Origin: Nocardia jinanensis
GTDB lineage: Bacteria; Actinomycetota; Actinomycetes; Mycobacteriales; Mycobacteriaceae
Reading direction: 5' to 3'
DNA length: 64,000 nt
NCBI RefSeq assembly: GCF_014645735.1
Contig: NZ_BMMH01000002.1
Location: forward strand, 1-64,000
Positions within the stretch are counted from its first letter, which is position 1. Every line of letters starts with the position of its first letter. The notes beneath the pieces are model-generated. The model searched no databases. It saw nothing but the letters and a program-made list of their open reading frames with translations, and was not told the DNA's origin. Of the stretch, positions 15,230 through 23,721 are shown in pieces. The translations under genes were made by a program, and so were the position numbers.

Positions 15230-16675
15230 TCAGTCGGCCGCGACCTCGGACCGGTCCTCGCTCCACAGCGTGTGGAACTTGCCCGCGGCGTCCACCCGCT
15301 CGTAGGTGTGCGCGCCGAAGAAGTCGCGCTGCGCCTGGGTGAGCGCGGCCGGGAGACGGTCGGCCCGCAGCGCGTCGTAGTAGGACAGCGAGGAGGCGAA
15401 GGCCGGTACCGGGATACCCAGCAGCGTGGCCGTCGCGACCACTCGCCGCCAGCTGTCGATCGCCGTTTCGATCGCGTCCCGGAAATAGGGTGCGAGGATC
15501 AGGCTCGGCAGCGCCGGATCGTTTTCGTAGGCCTCCTTGATCCTGTTCAGGAAGCGGGCGCGGATGATGCAGCCCCCACGCCAGATGGTGGCCAGATCGC
15601 CCGGGTGCAGGTCCCAGTCGTATTCGGCGCTACCGGCGGCGATCTGATCGAAACCCTGGGCGTAGGCGACGACCTTGGACGCGTACAGGGCCTGCCGGAT
15701 GTCCTCGGTGAACTGCGCGATATCGGTGGGTTTGGCGGCCAGTTCGCCGGCGGCCAAACCCTTGGCGGCGGCGCGCTGCCCACGCGACCCCGACAGTGCC
15801 CGGGCGAAAACGGCCTCGGCGATTCCGGTGACCGGCACGCCCAGGTCGAGCGCGGATTTCACGGTCCAGCGACCGGTGCCCTTCTGCTCGGCCGCATCCA
15901 CGATGACATCGACCAGGGGCTTACCGGTTTTCGCGTCGACCTGGTTCAGCACCTCGGCGGTGATCTCCACCAGGTAGCTCTCCAGATCGCCGGAATTCCA
16001 CTGGGTGAAGATATCGGCGATCTGCTTCGGATCCAGGTCCAGCGCCGCCCGGAAGAGGTGGTAGGCCTCGCCGATCAGCTGCATATCGGCGTACTCGATA
16101 CCGTTGTGCACCATCTTCACGAAATGACCGGAACCGTCCGGGCCGATATGGGTGCAGCACGGCGTACCGTCCACCTGCGCGGCGATGGACTCCAGTAGCG
16201 GTCCCAGCGATTCGTAGGATTCCGCGGGTCCGCCCGGCATGATCGACGGTCCGTTGAGTGCCCCCTCCTCGCCGCCGGAGATACCGGCGCCGACGAAGTT
16301 CAGGCCGCGGGCGCGCAGGGCGGCCTCGCGCCGGATGGTGTCGGTGTAGAGGGCGTTACCGCCGTCGATGATGATATCGCCGGTCTCCATCGCGTCGGCG
16401 AGTTCGGAGATCACCGCGTCGGTGGCGTCACCGGCCTTCACCATGATGAGCACCCGGCGGGGTTTCTCCAGCGCGGCGACGAACTCGGCGACGGTTTCGG
16501 TGCGGACGAAATCACCGTCGCCGCTGTGCGCGGCGAGCAGGGCGTCGGTTTTGGCGACGCTGCGATTGTGCAGTGCCACGGTGTAGCCGTGCTTGGCGAA
16601 GTTGCGGGCGATATTGCTGCCCATCACCGCCAGTCCGGTGACCCCGATCTGTGCACGCGCTGAGGAGGACGCCAT
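15230..16675 (-). CDS. gnd: 6-phosphogluconate dehydrogenase (decarboxylating)
   Basis: 481 residues, the length of the homodimeric long-type enzyme. An N-terminal Rossmann domain begins QIGVTGLAVMGSNIARN, and the substrate-binding segments GISGGEEGALNGPSIMPGG and GHFVKMVHNGIEY (catalytic Lys and the HNGIEY motif) are intact. It oxidises and decarboxylates 6-phosphogluconate to ribulose-5-phosphate with NADP, the oxidative pentose phosphate step supplying NADPH. NADPH would serve the lipid synthesis genes nearby, but that link is only circumstantial. ATG 16675 with MASSSARAQ preceding the Rossmann strand is plausible. Confidence 0.96.
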   Translation of the reverse strand: MASSSARAQIGVTGLAVMGSNIARNFAKHGYTVALHNRSVAKTDALLAAHSGDGDFVRTETVAEFVAALEKPRRVLIMVKAGDATDAVISELADAMETGDIIIDGGNALYTDTIRREAALRARGLNFVGAGISGGEEGALNGPSIMPGGPAESYESLGPLLESIAAQVDGTPCCTHIGPDGSGHFVKMVHNGIEYADMQLIGEAYHLFRAALDLDPKQIADIFTQWNSGDLESYLVEITAEVLNQVDAKTGKPLVDVIVDAAEQKGTGRWTVKSALDLGVPVTGIAEAVFARALSGSRGQRAAAKGLAAGELAAKPTDIAQFTEDIRQALYASKVVAYAQGFDQIAAGSAEYDWDLHPGDLATIWRGGCIIRARFLNRIKEAYENDPALPSLILAPYFRDAIETAIDSWRRVVATATLLGIPVPAFASSLSYYDALRADRLPAALTQAQRDFFGAHTYERVDAAGKFHTLWSEDRSEVAAD

Positions 16676-17018
16676 GAACCAGCTCTTTCGTTCGACTGTT
16701 CCAACATTTCGGCGGGTCCCACCGGGGCCGCGATGATCGTGGAGATCATCCGCGAGTCCGGCTACTGCCCTGTCCTCTTTCTACCGGGTGGCCTGTTGCA
16801 GATGTACGCGGACCCGCCGACAACCGTTTCGGCGTGTCCGGAACGACACGCGAGGCGCTGGGGCCGCCACGCCGAGATACCCGGAACTCAGGGCCTCGTA
16901 CACCCGCACCGGGCGGATCCCCGGGTTTGCCGCCCGAGCTGCGAATATCCACCGACGGCGGCGAGTCACGCTGGCGCACAACGGAACTTCGGCGCGACCT
17001 GTGACGGCACTCCGGCGT
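16676..17018. other. divergent intergenic region gnd / antigen-85-like gene
   Basis: The 343-bp interval has no convincing gene; the downstream esterase frame is open through part of it but the extra residues are Arg-rich and unlike an export signal. It should hold the promoters of both divergent genes. Confidence 0.4.
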
Positions 17019-17981
17019 GTGAATGGGTACACCGGAGAGGTGCGGTACAAATTCTTGCTCACGATGTCGACCGCGGTACTGGCCGTCGCGGCATCTCTGT
17101 CCACCGTCCAACCCGCCGCGGCCGCCCCGGGGCCGCGGGTCGACGCGGAGAAACCCATCGACGGTCGCGCGATCGTGCTCGAGGTGTATTCACCCGCCAT
17201 GGACACCGTGGTGACCAACCGGGTCATTCCGGCGGCGGGCGGGGGACCGGCGCCCACGGTGTACCTGCTGACCGGTATCGGTGGCGGGGCCGACGGTATC
17301 TCCTGGTGGGACGATACCGATGTCCGGCAGTTCTTCGGGGACAAGAACGTGAACGTGGTGATGCCGATCGGCGGTGCCTACTCGATGTACACCGATTGGC
17401 ATACCGACGATCCCGTGGTGGGGCGGGCACGCTGGCAGACCTACCTCACCCAGGAGTTGCCGTCGGTCGTGGACGCTCGTTTCGATACCACCGGCCGCAA
17501 CGCCGTCGCCGGGGTCTCCATGAGCGGCGGGTCGGCCGTCGACCTCGCGATCCAGGCGCCCGGCCGATACCAAGCGGTCGCGTCCTACAGCGGATGCCCG
17601 TGGTCCGCCGATCCCGCGGGAGTCGCGATGGTCAGCGCGCAAGTGGTGCGTGGGGGCGCCGATCCCGGCAATATGTGGGGTCCACCGGGAGCCGCCGGCT
17701 GGCAGGCGCATGACGCGTTCCTGAACGCATCCCGGCTGGCGGGTAAGACCGTATACCTCTCCGCCGCCTCGGGAATGCCCGGCGATATCGACCGCGGCTG
17801 GGGGTTCCCGCCCGTCGAGGCCGTCGCCAGCGCCTGCACCTCGGCCTTCGCCGGGCGCCTGGGGCAACTCGGGATCGGCGCGGTTCATATCGACCGTCCC
17901 GCCGGAGCGCATACCTGGGGCCAGTTCGAATACGACCTGCACGATTCGTGGCCGCATCTCGCGCGGGCCATCGGCGCCTGA
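17019..17981 (+). CDS. antigen 85-like secreted esterase/mycolyltransferase
   Basis: About 320 residues. The start is uncertain: GTG 17019 or GTG 17040; both give a Sec signal peptide (RYKFLLTMSTAVLAVAASL, cleavage near AAAA-PG). The mature alpha/beta hydrolase has the nucleophile elbow GVSMSGG, the GNMWGPPGA segment and C-terminal catalytic His in AGAHTWGQFEYDLHDSW, all characteristic of the Ag85/FbpC family. These enzymes transfer mycoloyl or other acyl groups between trehalose esters and to arabinogalactan in the cell envelope. The normal HSWxxW pattern is altered, so acyl specificity may differ. A terminator follows at 17998. A second copy flanks the PKS cluster on the other side. Confidence 0.85.
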   Translation: MNGYTGEVRYKFLLTMSTAVLAVAASLSTVQPAAAAPGPRVDAEKPIDGRAIVLEVYSPAMDTVVTNRVIPAAGGGPAPTVYLLTGIGGGADGISWWDDTDVRQFFGDKNVNVVMPIGGAYSMYTDWHTDDPVVGRARWQTYLTQELPSVVDARFDTTGRNAVAGVSMSGGSAVDLAIQAPGRYQAVASYSGCPWSADPAGVAMVSAQVVRGGADPGNMWGPPGAAGWQAHDAFLNASRLAGKTVYLSAASGMPGDIDRGWGFPPVEAVASACTSAFAGRLGQLGIGAVHIDRPAGAHTWGQFEYDLHDSWPHLARAIGA

Positions 17982-17997
17982 ACACCGATGTTCGACA

Positions 17998-18027
17998 GCC
18001 CCCACCCGGCAGCTGACGGGTGGGGGC
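17998..18027 (+). terminator. terminator after antigen-85-like gene
   Basis: GCCCCCACCCG and CGGGTGGGGGC form an 11-bp perfect stem with an 8-nt loop, 16 bp after the stop. The rest of the 391-bp gap to 18372 has no recognisable gene. Confidence 0.8.
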
Positions 18028-18372
18028 GCGGTGGCCGGTGCGTGCCGCGGTGGAGGTGGCCCGGGTATCCGCGGTTCCGCGGTCCCGGCCCATCGCCCGA
18101 TGGCACGCTCGGCCGGCTCCCGGAGGTGCTCGCGGTCCGGTCTGAGCGGGCCAGGGACCGGGCGATGACCATTCGCCCGTAACGAAGCCGCGGATACCAC
18201 CGCGGCGGCGGTGTTAAAAGTATGAGCCGGCACAGGGATTCGCCCGCGGCATAGCGCGATCGTTACCCATGGACCAGGATGAACCGGAATCGGAAGCACC
18301 GGCCCCGTGGGCCGGATCTGGGACGGGGATGGATGTGCGGCGAAACAGAACAGCCCGTCGGAGCGCGCGCTG

Positions 18373-20865
18373 ATGGCCGCGGTGTGGGACCGGTTCCGGT
18401 TGTTCAATATCGGCGATCTGATGGTGCACCGGGGCCGCAGCCTGCTGTCGCTGACGGTGATGGCGGTATCGGCGGCCCTGCTGGTGGCGGTGTTCAGTAT
18501 CTCCGGCTCGGTCACCGGGTCGGTGGACAAACTCGTCGCGGGGCTCGGCGGAAACGCCGTCTTGGAGGTCAGCGGTATCACCGACGCCGGATTCGGGCAG
18601 GACCTGCTGGGACCGATCTCGGCGACTCCCGGCGTCCGGACCGCGGTGCCGATGCTGCGCGCGCAGACCGGGGCCGATGCCGATCGGGCCCTGTTGGTCG
18701 GCGCCGACGCGCGGATCGCCGAACTGGGCAGTTCGCTCACCGGATCGCTCGGCAGTGGCGCCGCGAAACTGCTCACGGTGCCCCACGGCGTCCTGACCGG
18801 CGCGGCGATGGGTTATCGGGAGGGCGACACCATCCCGCTGGGTAACGGCACCGCCACCGTGGCCGGAATCCTGGACGCCGAGGGCGCGGGACAGCTCAAC
18901 GGTGGCTACCTGGTCGCCACCACGCTGGCGACCGCGCAGAACCTGACCGGCCGGGTCGGACAGCTGGATTCGGTGCAGATCATCGCCGAACCGGGCACCG
19001 ACCTCGGCCGGCTGCGAGCCACGCTGACCGATACCGTGGCGGGCCGGGCGGTAGTCGCCGATCCCGGGTTACGGGCCGCGCAGGCCGGTGGCGCGGTGCT
19101 GATCATCCGCTACTCCACCCTGATGGCCGCCGCGGCCGCGCTGATCGTCTCCGCGTTCCTGATCTACAACGCCATGGCGATGGCGATCGCCCAGCGTCGC
19201 CCCACCCTGTCGCTGCTGCGTGCGATCGGCGGCCGGCGCGCCCCGATGGTGCGCGATCTGCTCGCCGAAGCCGTACTGGTCGGGGTGGTGGGCGGCGTGA
19301 TCGGCGCGGGTGCAGGCGTTTTGATGGGCCGGGTGGCGATAGGACAGCTTCCCGCCGCGATCGTGCAATCGGTGGAGGCGCGCACCGAATATCAGGTACC
19401 CGGGTACGCCGTCCCGGTGGCGGTCGCGCTGTGCGTGCTGGCGAGTGTGTTGGCCTCGGCATTCGCCGCGCGCGCTGTATACCGGGTGCAGCCGATCGAG
19501 GCGCTGGTTCCGGTGGGCGCGGCCGGTGCCGACACCGCGCGGCCGGCCTCGCGCCGGGCGGCCGTGATTTCGGGCGCGTTGATGGTCGCGGCCGCGATCC
19601 ATCTGGCCGAGACCGATTTCGGACTGTGGTCGCTGGCCTCGATCTCGCTGTCTTTCGGCGCCGCGATCGTCCTGTGCTTCGCCGCGACCGGACCTATAGT
19701 GCGCGGTGCGGGTGCGATCGCCCGCTGGTTCGGCGGTCCCGGCGCCCTCGGTGCGACCACTCTCGAACGGGCCCCGCGCCGGGTGTGGGCGACCGCCATG
19801 ACGGTGCTGATCGGCGTCGCGGCGGTGGTGTCCACCGGGAGCGCCACCCGCAATGTGGTCGATTCGGCGGGGAAGAGTTTCGAGAATCTGGCCGCCACCG
19901 ACTTCTGGGTCACCCCGGGATCCATGGCGCAGTTCCCGACCGGCCCCCTGCTGCCCGCCGATCTGGAGGAGCAACTCGAGGCGGTGCCCGGTGTGGCGGC
20001 GGTGAATCCGGCCCAGCTGGCATTCGCCAGCGTCGGTGCGGGACGGGTACTGCTGCAGGGTTTCCCGGCCGCCGCCGACAGCACGCGGCTCAGCTCCGAG
20101 ATCACCCCGGAAGTGGGCCGCGAGCTCGTCACCGGGCAGGGTGTGGTGGTCTCGCGCGATGTCGCGCGGTCGCTGCGGGTATCGGCGGGCGATACCGTCA
20201 CCCTGCCGACGCCGACCGGCCGCCGTGAAGTCCTTGTCCTGCAGGTGATCCCGTATTTCTCCGCGATCGCGGGTGTCATCATGATGGATCTCGAACAGAT
20301 GCGCACCTGGTACGAACGTCCCGGCGAGACGACTCTCGCGGTGGATCTCGCGCCCGGCGCGGACCCGGAGACCGTTCGCGCCGCGTTGCGGAGTGTGGTC
20401 CCGCCGGAGCTCTATATCGACTCGGGTGCGGAGGCCGTGGCGGCTACCTCGGGCAGTTTGCGGCAGGGCACCGCGCTGGCGACGAATATCCTGTGGATCG
20501 TGGTGCTGGTCGCCACCATCGCCTTGCTGAATACGCTCATGCTGTCGGTACTGGACCGGCGCCGCGAGATCGGGGTATTGCGCGCCATGGGCACCAGCCG
20601 CCGCTTCCTGCTCCGGTCGGTGCTGGCCGAGGCGGCCGGAATCGGGTTGATCGGCGCCACCCTCGGCCTGCTGGTCGGGGCGGCGGTGCAGTACCTGTCC
20701 GCGATCGCCATCGGCCATGCGATGACCATCGACGTGGTCTACGAGCCGAGCCCGCTACTGGTGGTCTACGGCCTGGTGGCGCTACTGCTCGCGCTGCTCG
20801 GCTCGGTACCGCCGGCACTGCGGGCCGCGCGGATGCCGATCGTCGAGGCCCTCGCCGTGGATTGA
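18373..20865 (+). CDS. FtsX-family ABC transporter permease (MacB/LolC-like, duplicated)
   Basis: 830 residues from ATG 18373. Layout: one N-terminal TM, a large extracytoplasmic domain, three TMs around 265-400 with a first FtsX domain (ALIVSAFLIYNAMAMAIAQRRPTLSLLRAIGG), two further TMs, a second periplasmic-type domain, and a C-terminal FtsX domain (TLMLSVLDRRREIGVLRAMGTSRRFL). The two RRxxLSLLRAIG / RREIGVLRAMG coupling motifs are those of permeases that move lipids or peptides with a separate ATPase. No ATP-binding protein lies beside it. It converges on the PKS-MFS-PapA operon with 8 bp between stop codons. Export of the lipid product is an inference. Confidence 0.88.
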   Translation: MAAVWDRFRLFNIGDLMVHRGRSLLSLTVMAVSAALLVAVFSISGSVTGSVDKLVAGLGGNAVLEVSGITDAGFGQDLLGPISATPGVRTAVPMLRAQTGADADRALLVGADARIAELGSSLTGSLGSGAAKLLTVPHGVLTGAAMGYREGDTIPLGNGTATVAGILDAEGAGQLNGGYLVATTLATAQNLTGRVGQLDSVQIIAEPGTDLGRLRATLTDTVAGRAVVADPGLRAAQAGGAVLIIRYSTLMAAAAALIVSAFLIYNAMAMAIAQRRPTLSLLRAIGGRRAPMVRDLLAEAVLVGVVGGVIGAGAGVLMGRVAIGQLPAAIVQSVEARTEYQVPGYAVPVAVALCVLASVLASAFAARAVYRVQPIEALVPVGAAGADTARPASRRAAVISGALMVAAAIHLAETDFGLWSLASISLSFGAAIVLCFAATGPIVRGAGAIARWFGGPGALGATTLERAPRRVWATAMTVLIGVAAVVSTGSATRNVVDSAGKSFENLAATDFWVTPGSMAQFPTGPLLPADLEEQLEAVPGVAAVNPAQLAFASVGAGRVLLQGFPAAADSTRLSSEITPEVGRELVTGQGVVVSRDVARSLRVSAGDTVTLPTPTGRREVLVLQVIPYFSAIAGVIMMDLEQMRTWYERPGETTLAVDLAPGADPETVRAALRSVVPPELYIDSGAEAVAATSGSLRQGTALATNILWIVVLVATIALLNTLMLSVLDRRREIGVLRAMGTSRRFLLRSVLAEAAGIGLIGATLGLLVGAAVQYLSAIAIGHAMTIDVVYEPSPLLVVYGLVALLLALLGSVPPALRAARMPIVEALAVD

Positions 20866-20876
20866 CCGGCCGGTCA
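20863..20876. repeat. 14-bp perfect palindrome containing both stop codons
   Basis: TGACCGGCCGGTCA spans the TGA of the permease gene and the TGA (read on the minus strand) of the PapA-like gene. It might form a short bidirectional transcription-stop hairpin but has almost no loop; coincidence of stop codons is possible. Confidence 0.5.
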
Positions 20877-22265
20877 GCGCTCCCGGGCGGCTTCCCGGAG
20901 GACTCGGCCGAGCGTGGCGAGATAGCGGTCCACCGACTCGTGCGCGATCGAGTTGTCCGGATAGATCACGCTGATGGTCGTCTCGGCGGGCAGCCGGTTG
21001 ATCCAGATAAGGGCCTCTTCGCTGGCCGCCCGGTTGCCGTAGAGCCCGCCGCGCGCGATATCGAAGTATTCGCTGCCCGCGAAGTCACGGGCGTCGACGT
21101 AGGAGATCATCGGATTGGACCAGTTGGGGCCGACCTGGATTCCGCTATCGGGCGGTGCCAGCTCCAGCACGCGATGGATGGTCGCCGCTTTGAGGCGCAT
21201 CCCGTTCTCGTAGGCGCGTTGCGCCCGGGCCACGGTCCGCTCGAAAGTAGGGTGCACGCCGATCGGGAACGCCACCGGTATCAGCGCCACGTACCAGCCG
21301 ATCGAGGCCATCTCCTCGAAGGTCGACCGGGTGTTGAGCGGGGTGATACCGAAGTAGTAGTCGCTCTCGGTGAGGGCCCGTTCGGCCAGGGCCGCCGCCG
21401 CGAACACGCCGCCGGCGAATTCGCCGCCGTGGTCGCGGCAGACCTTCTCGAATCGGGCGGCCTCGTCCTCCCCGAACAGTGGCACAGTGCGATGGGCGCT
21501 GCGGTCGGAGTCACCACCGCGGATCCCGAGATCCAGCGGAAAGGACGGTAGCTCGCCGTCGTTGCCGCGCAACAGGCGTAGCCAGGTCTCGACTTCCGGG
21601 GAGGCGGGGGTCAGCCGCGCCGACGCGGTTCGTTCCCGGGCACAGTACTGCGTGTAGCTGGCCGGTCGCGGTATGGGCGGGATCTGCCCCCAGGCGTGTT
21701 TCGCGTACAGACAGGCGAGTTCGAAGCACGAGATATGCTGTCCCACACCGTCGGTGTGTAGATGGTCGACCGCCATGTACACGGTGGTGGACTCGTCGTG
21801 TTCGATCGTCCAGAAGGTGAAGCAGTCCCATTGGGACGGCGGCGGAGTCTGTTTCTGTACCAGATCGCGCACGGCCTCGGCATTGTCGATATGACCGTGA
21901 TCGACGGGGGCGAATTCGACCTGGCCGGGTTCGAGCAGATGCCGCCGGATCGTGCCGCCGGGTTCCAGCGCGAACCAGCTGCGGAACGTGTCGTGCCGGG
22001 CCAGGAATTCGTTGACCGCCCGGGTCATGGCATCCTGGTCCAGAACGGTGGGCACCTCCGCGGTTACCAGGCACAGCCCGGAGGTGCGATAGTCGGTGCC
22101 GGTATTGCGAGGGGACCGGCGCAGATAGTGTTCCTGCTGGTGCGACGGCGGTACATCGTGCACCGGCGCCGCCGCGGCGTACGCCAGGGACCGCGGTGTC
22201 GCCACCCAGCTCACGACCCGGCCGGGTGCCGGATTCCACTCGTCGATGAGTCCGAAATCGACCAT
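20874..22265 (-). CDS. PapA-type acyltransferase (condensation-domain fold)
   Basis: 463 residues, the length of PKS-associated proteins (PapA). The active-site motif HxxxDG is intact as HLHTDG in YMAVDHLHTDGVG, and the C-terminal half has the usual crossover segments (FGITPLNTRS, VGPNWSNPMISY). In mycobacteria PapA proteins take the finished chain from a partner PKS and esterify it to trehalose or phthiocerol; the PKS here lacks a thioesterase, so this enzyme is the likely release and transfer factor. It is third in the PKS-MFS-PapA unit, 10 bp after the MFS gene. Acceptor sugar or alcohol unknown. Confidence 0.87.
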   Translation of the reverse strand: MVDFGLIDEWNPAPGRVVSWVATPRSLAYAAAAPVHDVPPSHQQEHYLRRSPRNTGTDYRTSGLCLVTAEVPTVLDQDAMTRAVNEFLARHDTFRSWFALEPGGTIRRHLLEPGQVEFAPVDHGHIDNAEAVRDLVQKQTPPPSQWDCFTFWTIEHDESTTVYMAVDHLHTDGVGQHISCFELACLYAKHAWGQIPPIPRPASYTQYCARERTASARLTPASPEVETWLRLLRGNDGELPSFPLDLGIRGGDSDRSAHRTVPLFGEDEAARFEKVCRDHGGEFAGGVFAAAALAERALTESDYYFGITPLNTRSTFEEMASIGWYVALIPVAFPIGVHPTFERTVARAQRAYENGMRLKAATIHRVLELAPPDSGIQVGPNWSNPMISYVDARDFAGSEYFDIARGGLYGNRAASEEALIWINRLPAETTISVIYPDNSIAHESVDRYLATLGRVLREAARER

Positions 22266-22275
22266 CTCTCGTTCC

Positions 22276-23721
22276 TCAGTTCACTGTCGGCGCGGGCGCC
22301 GGTGCGGAGCGGTCCGGCGTCGGCGCCGGGTCGGGCAGAGCCAGCGTCACCGCGGCCAGGGTGAGAGCCACCACCGCGATCGCCGACAGCATGACGGTGC
22401 TGCCGCCCAGGGTGTGGGCGCGGAAGAACACCGCGGACAGCAGCGCCAGACCGACCCCGTTGCCGATCTGTTCGATAGTGGGCAGCAGCCCGGAGGCCTC
22501 GGCCATCTGCCCGTCGTCCAGACCGGACAGCATGATCGGCTGTAGCGGTACCGCGAACAACCCGGCCCCGAATCCGCACAGGAAAACCGGTGCGGCGCAC
22601 AGCAGCATGTTCACCCGGCCGTCGGTGATGTTCACATACGCCACGCCCATGATCACGCACACCGCGAACAGCGCCAGCCCACCGGCCAGCGTGCGGACTC
22701 CCCAACGCTGCACGAACACCGGCGAGACCAGCGCGCCGGCGCCGGCGCCGAACGCGAACGGAGTCATCGCGATACCGGTCTCCAAGGGGGAGAAGTCCAG
22801 CACATCCTGCAGGGTGATCGAGATGGCGAAGACGAACGCCGTGAACACCCCGAAGAACCCGGTGACCACGATCGATCCGATCGCGAAACCGCGGTCGCCG
22901 AACAGATCCAGGCGCAGCAGCGGTCCGGCTCCCCGGCGGGCCACCCGGCGCTCGTGCAGGACCGTCACCATCGCGAGCGCGAGCGCGGCCGCGATGATCA
23001 GGCAGGGAACCGGGCGCCAGCCGCGCAGATGGATCTCCGACAGGGCGTAGAGCAGGCCGAACAGGGTCACAGTGGACAGCAGGACACCCATGGGGTCCAG
23101 CGCGCAGCGCTGCCGCGGCGCGTCGAGCCACAGGTACCGCCAGGCCAGGACGAGCGTCACGACACCGAGCGGCAGATTCATCAGGAAGATGCTGTGCCAG
23201 CCGAACCCGCCCGGATCGGTGGTCAGCAGGGTGCCGCCCAGAATCGGCCCGAGCAATCCCGCGAAGCCGGAGGTCGCGCCGTAGAGCGCGAATACCCGGG
23301 TGTGTAGGTTCCGGGGGAACAAGGCGGTGAGTATCGCGATGGTCTGCGCCGCCATACCGGCACCGGCCACCCCCTGCGCGACGCGGGCGACGACGAGTTC
23401 GCCCGCGCTGTCGGCGGTTCCGCACCAGACCGAGACGGCGGTGAACGCCACGACCGCCGCCAGGAACATCCGGCGGCGGCCGGTCATCGCCCCGGCCCGG
23501 GCGGCCGGCAGCAGGGTGCAGGCGAAGGCCAGCGAGTACCCGGAGACGATGAGCAGTTGCTGTGCGGAGGAGGCGCGCAGATCCGCGGTGATCGCGGGCA
23601 GCGCGGTGTTGACGATCGTCACGTCGATCATCTGCATGAACACCGACAGCAGGCAGCCCGCGAACGCCGCCCAGGCGCCCGGGCCGGAAACGGCCCGCGC
23701 TGTGGCGGCGCCGGATGTCAC
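22276..23721 (-). CDS. MFS transporter, DHA2/EmrB-like
   Basis: 481 residues with about 14 hydrophobic segments. The family motif after TM1 is MQMIDVTIVNTALPAI, the motif-A-like GAMTGRRRMFL and the motif-C segment SGFAGLLGPILGG; this is the drug:H+ antiporter-2 type. Its start overlaps the PKS stop by 4 bp (ATGA), so it is translationally coupled to it. In mycobacterial PKS-PapA loci an MmpL protein holds this position; here an MFS protein may export the lipid or a precursor across the membrane. Drug export is the alternative. The gene ends 10 bp before the PapA gene. Confidence 0.88.
   Translation of the reverse strand: MTSGAATARAVSGPGAWAAFAGCLLSVFMQMIDVTIVNTALPAITADLRASSAQQLLIVSGYSLAFACTLLPAARAGAMTGRRRMFLAAVVAFTAVSVWCGTADSAGELVVARVAQGVAGAGMAAQTIAILTALFPRNLHTRVFALYGATSGFAGLLGPILGGTLLTTDPGGFGWHSIFLMNLPLGVVTLVLAWRYLWLDAPRQRCALDPMGVLLSTVTLFGLLYALSEIHLRGWRPVPCLIIAAALALAMVTVLHERRVARRGAGPLLRLDLFGDRGFAIGSIVVTGFFGVFTAFVFAISITLQDVLDFSPLETGIAMTPFAFGAGAGALVSPVFVQRWGVRTLAGGLALFAVCVIMGVAYVNITDGRVNMLLCAAPVFLCGFGAGLFAVPLQPIMLSGLDDGQMAEASGLLPTIEQIGNGVGLALLSAVFFRAHTLGGSTVMLSAIAVVALTLAAVTLALPDPAPTPDRSAPAPAPTVN

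Noticed and set aside
14582..16198. 538-codon plus-strand frame opposite gnd and the amidohydrolase
   Set aside because: Antisense shadow of two recognised genes, without protein-like composition.
19069..20718. 549-codon minus-strand frame opposite the FtsX permease
   Set aside because: Composition is dominated by Arg/His/Gly and no family fits; the permease frame is clearly coding.
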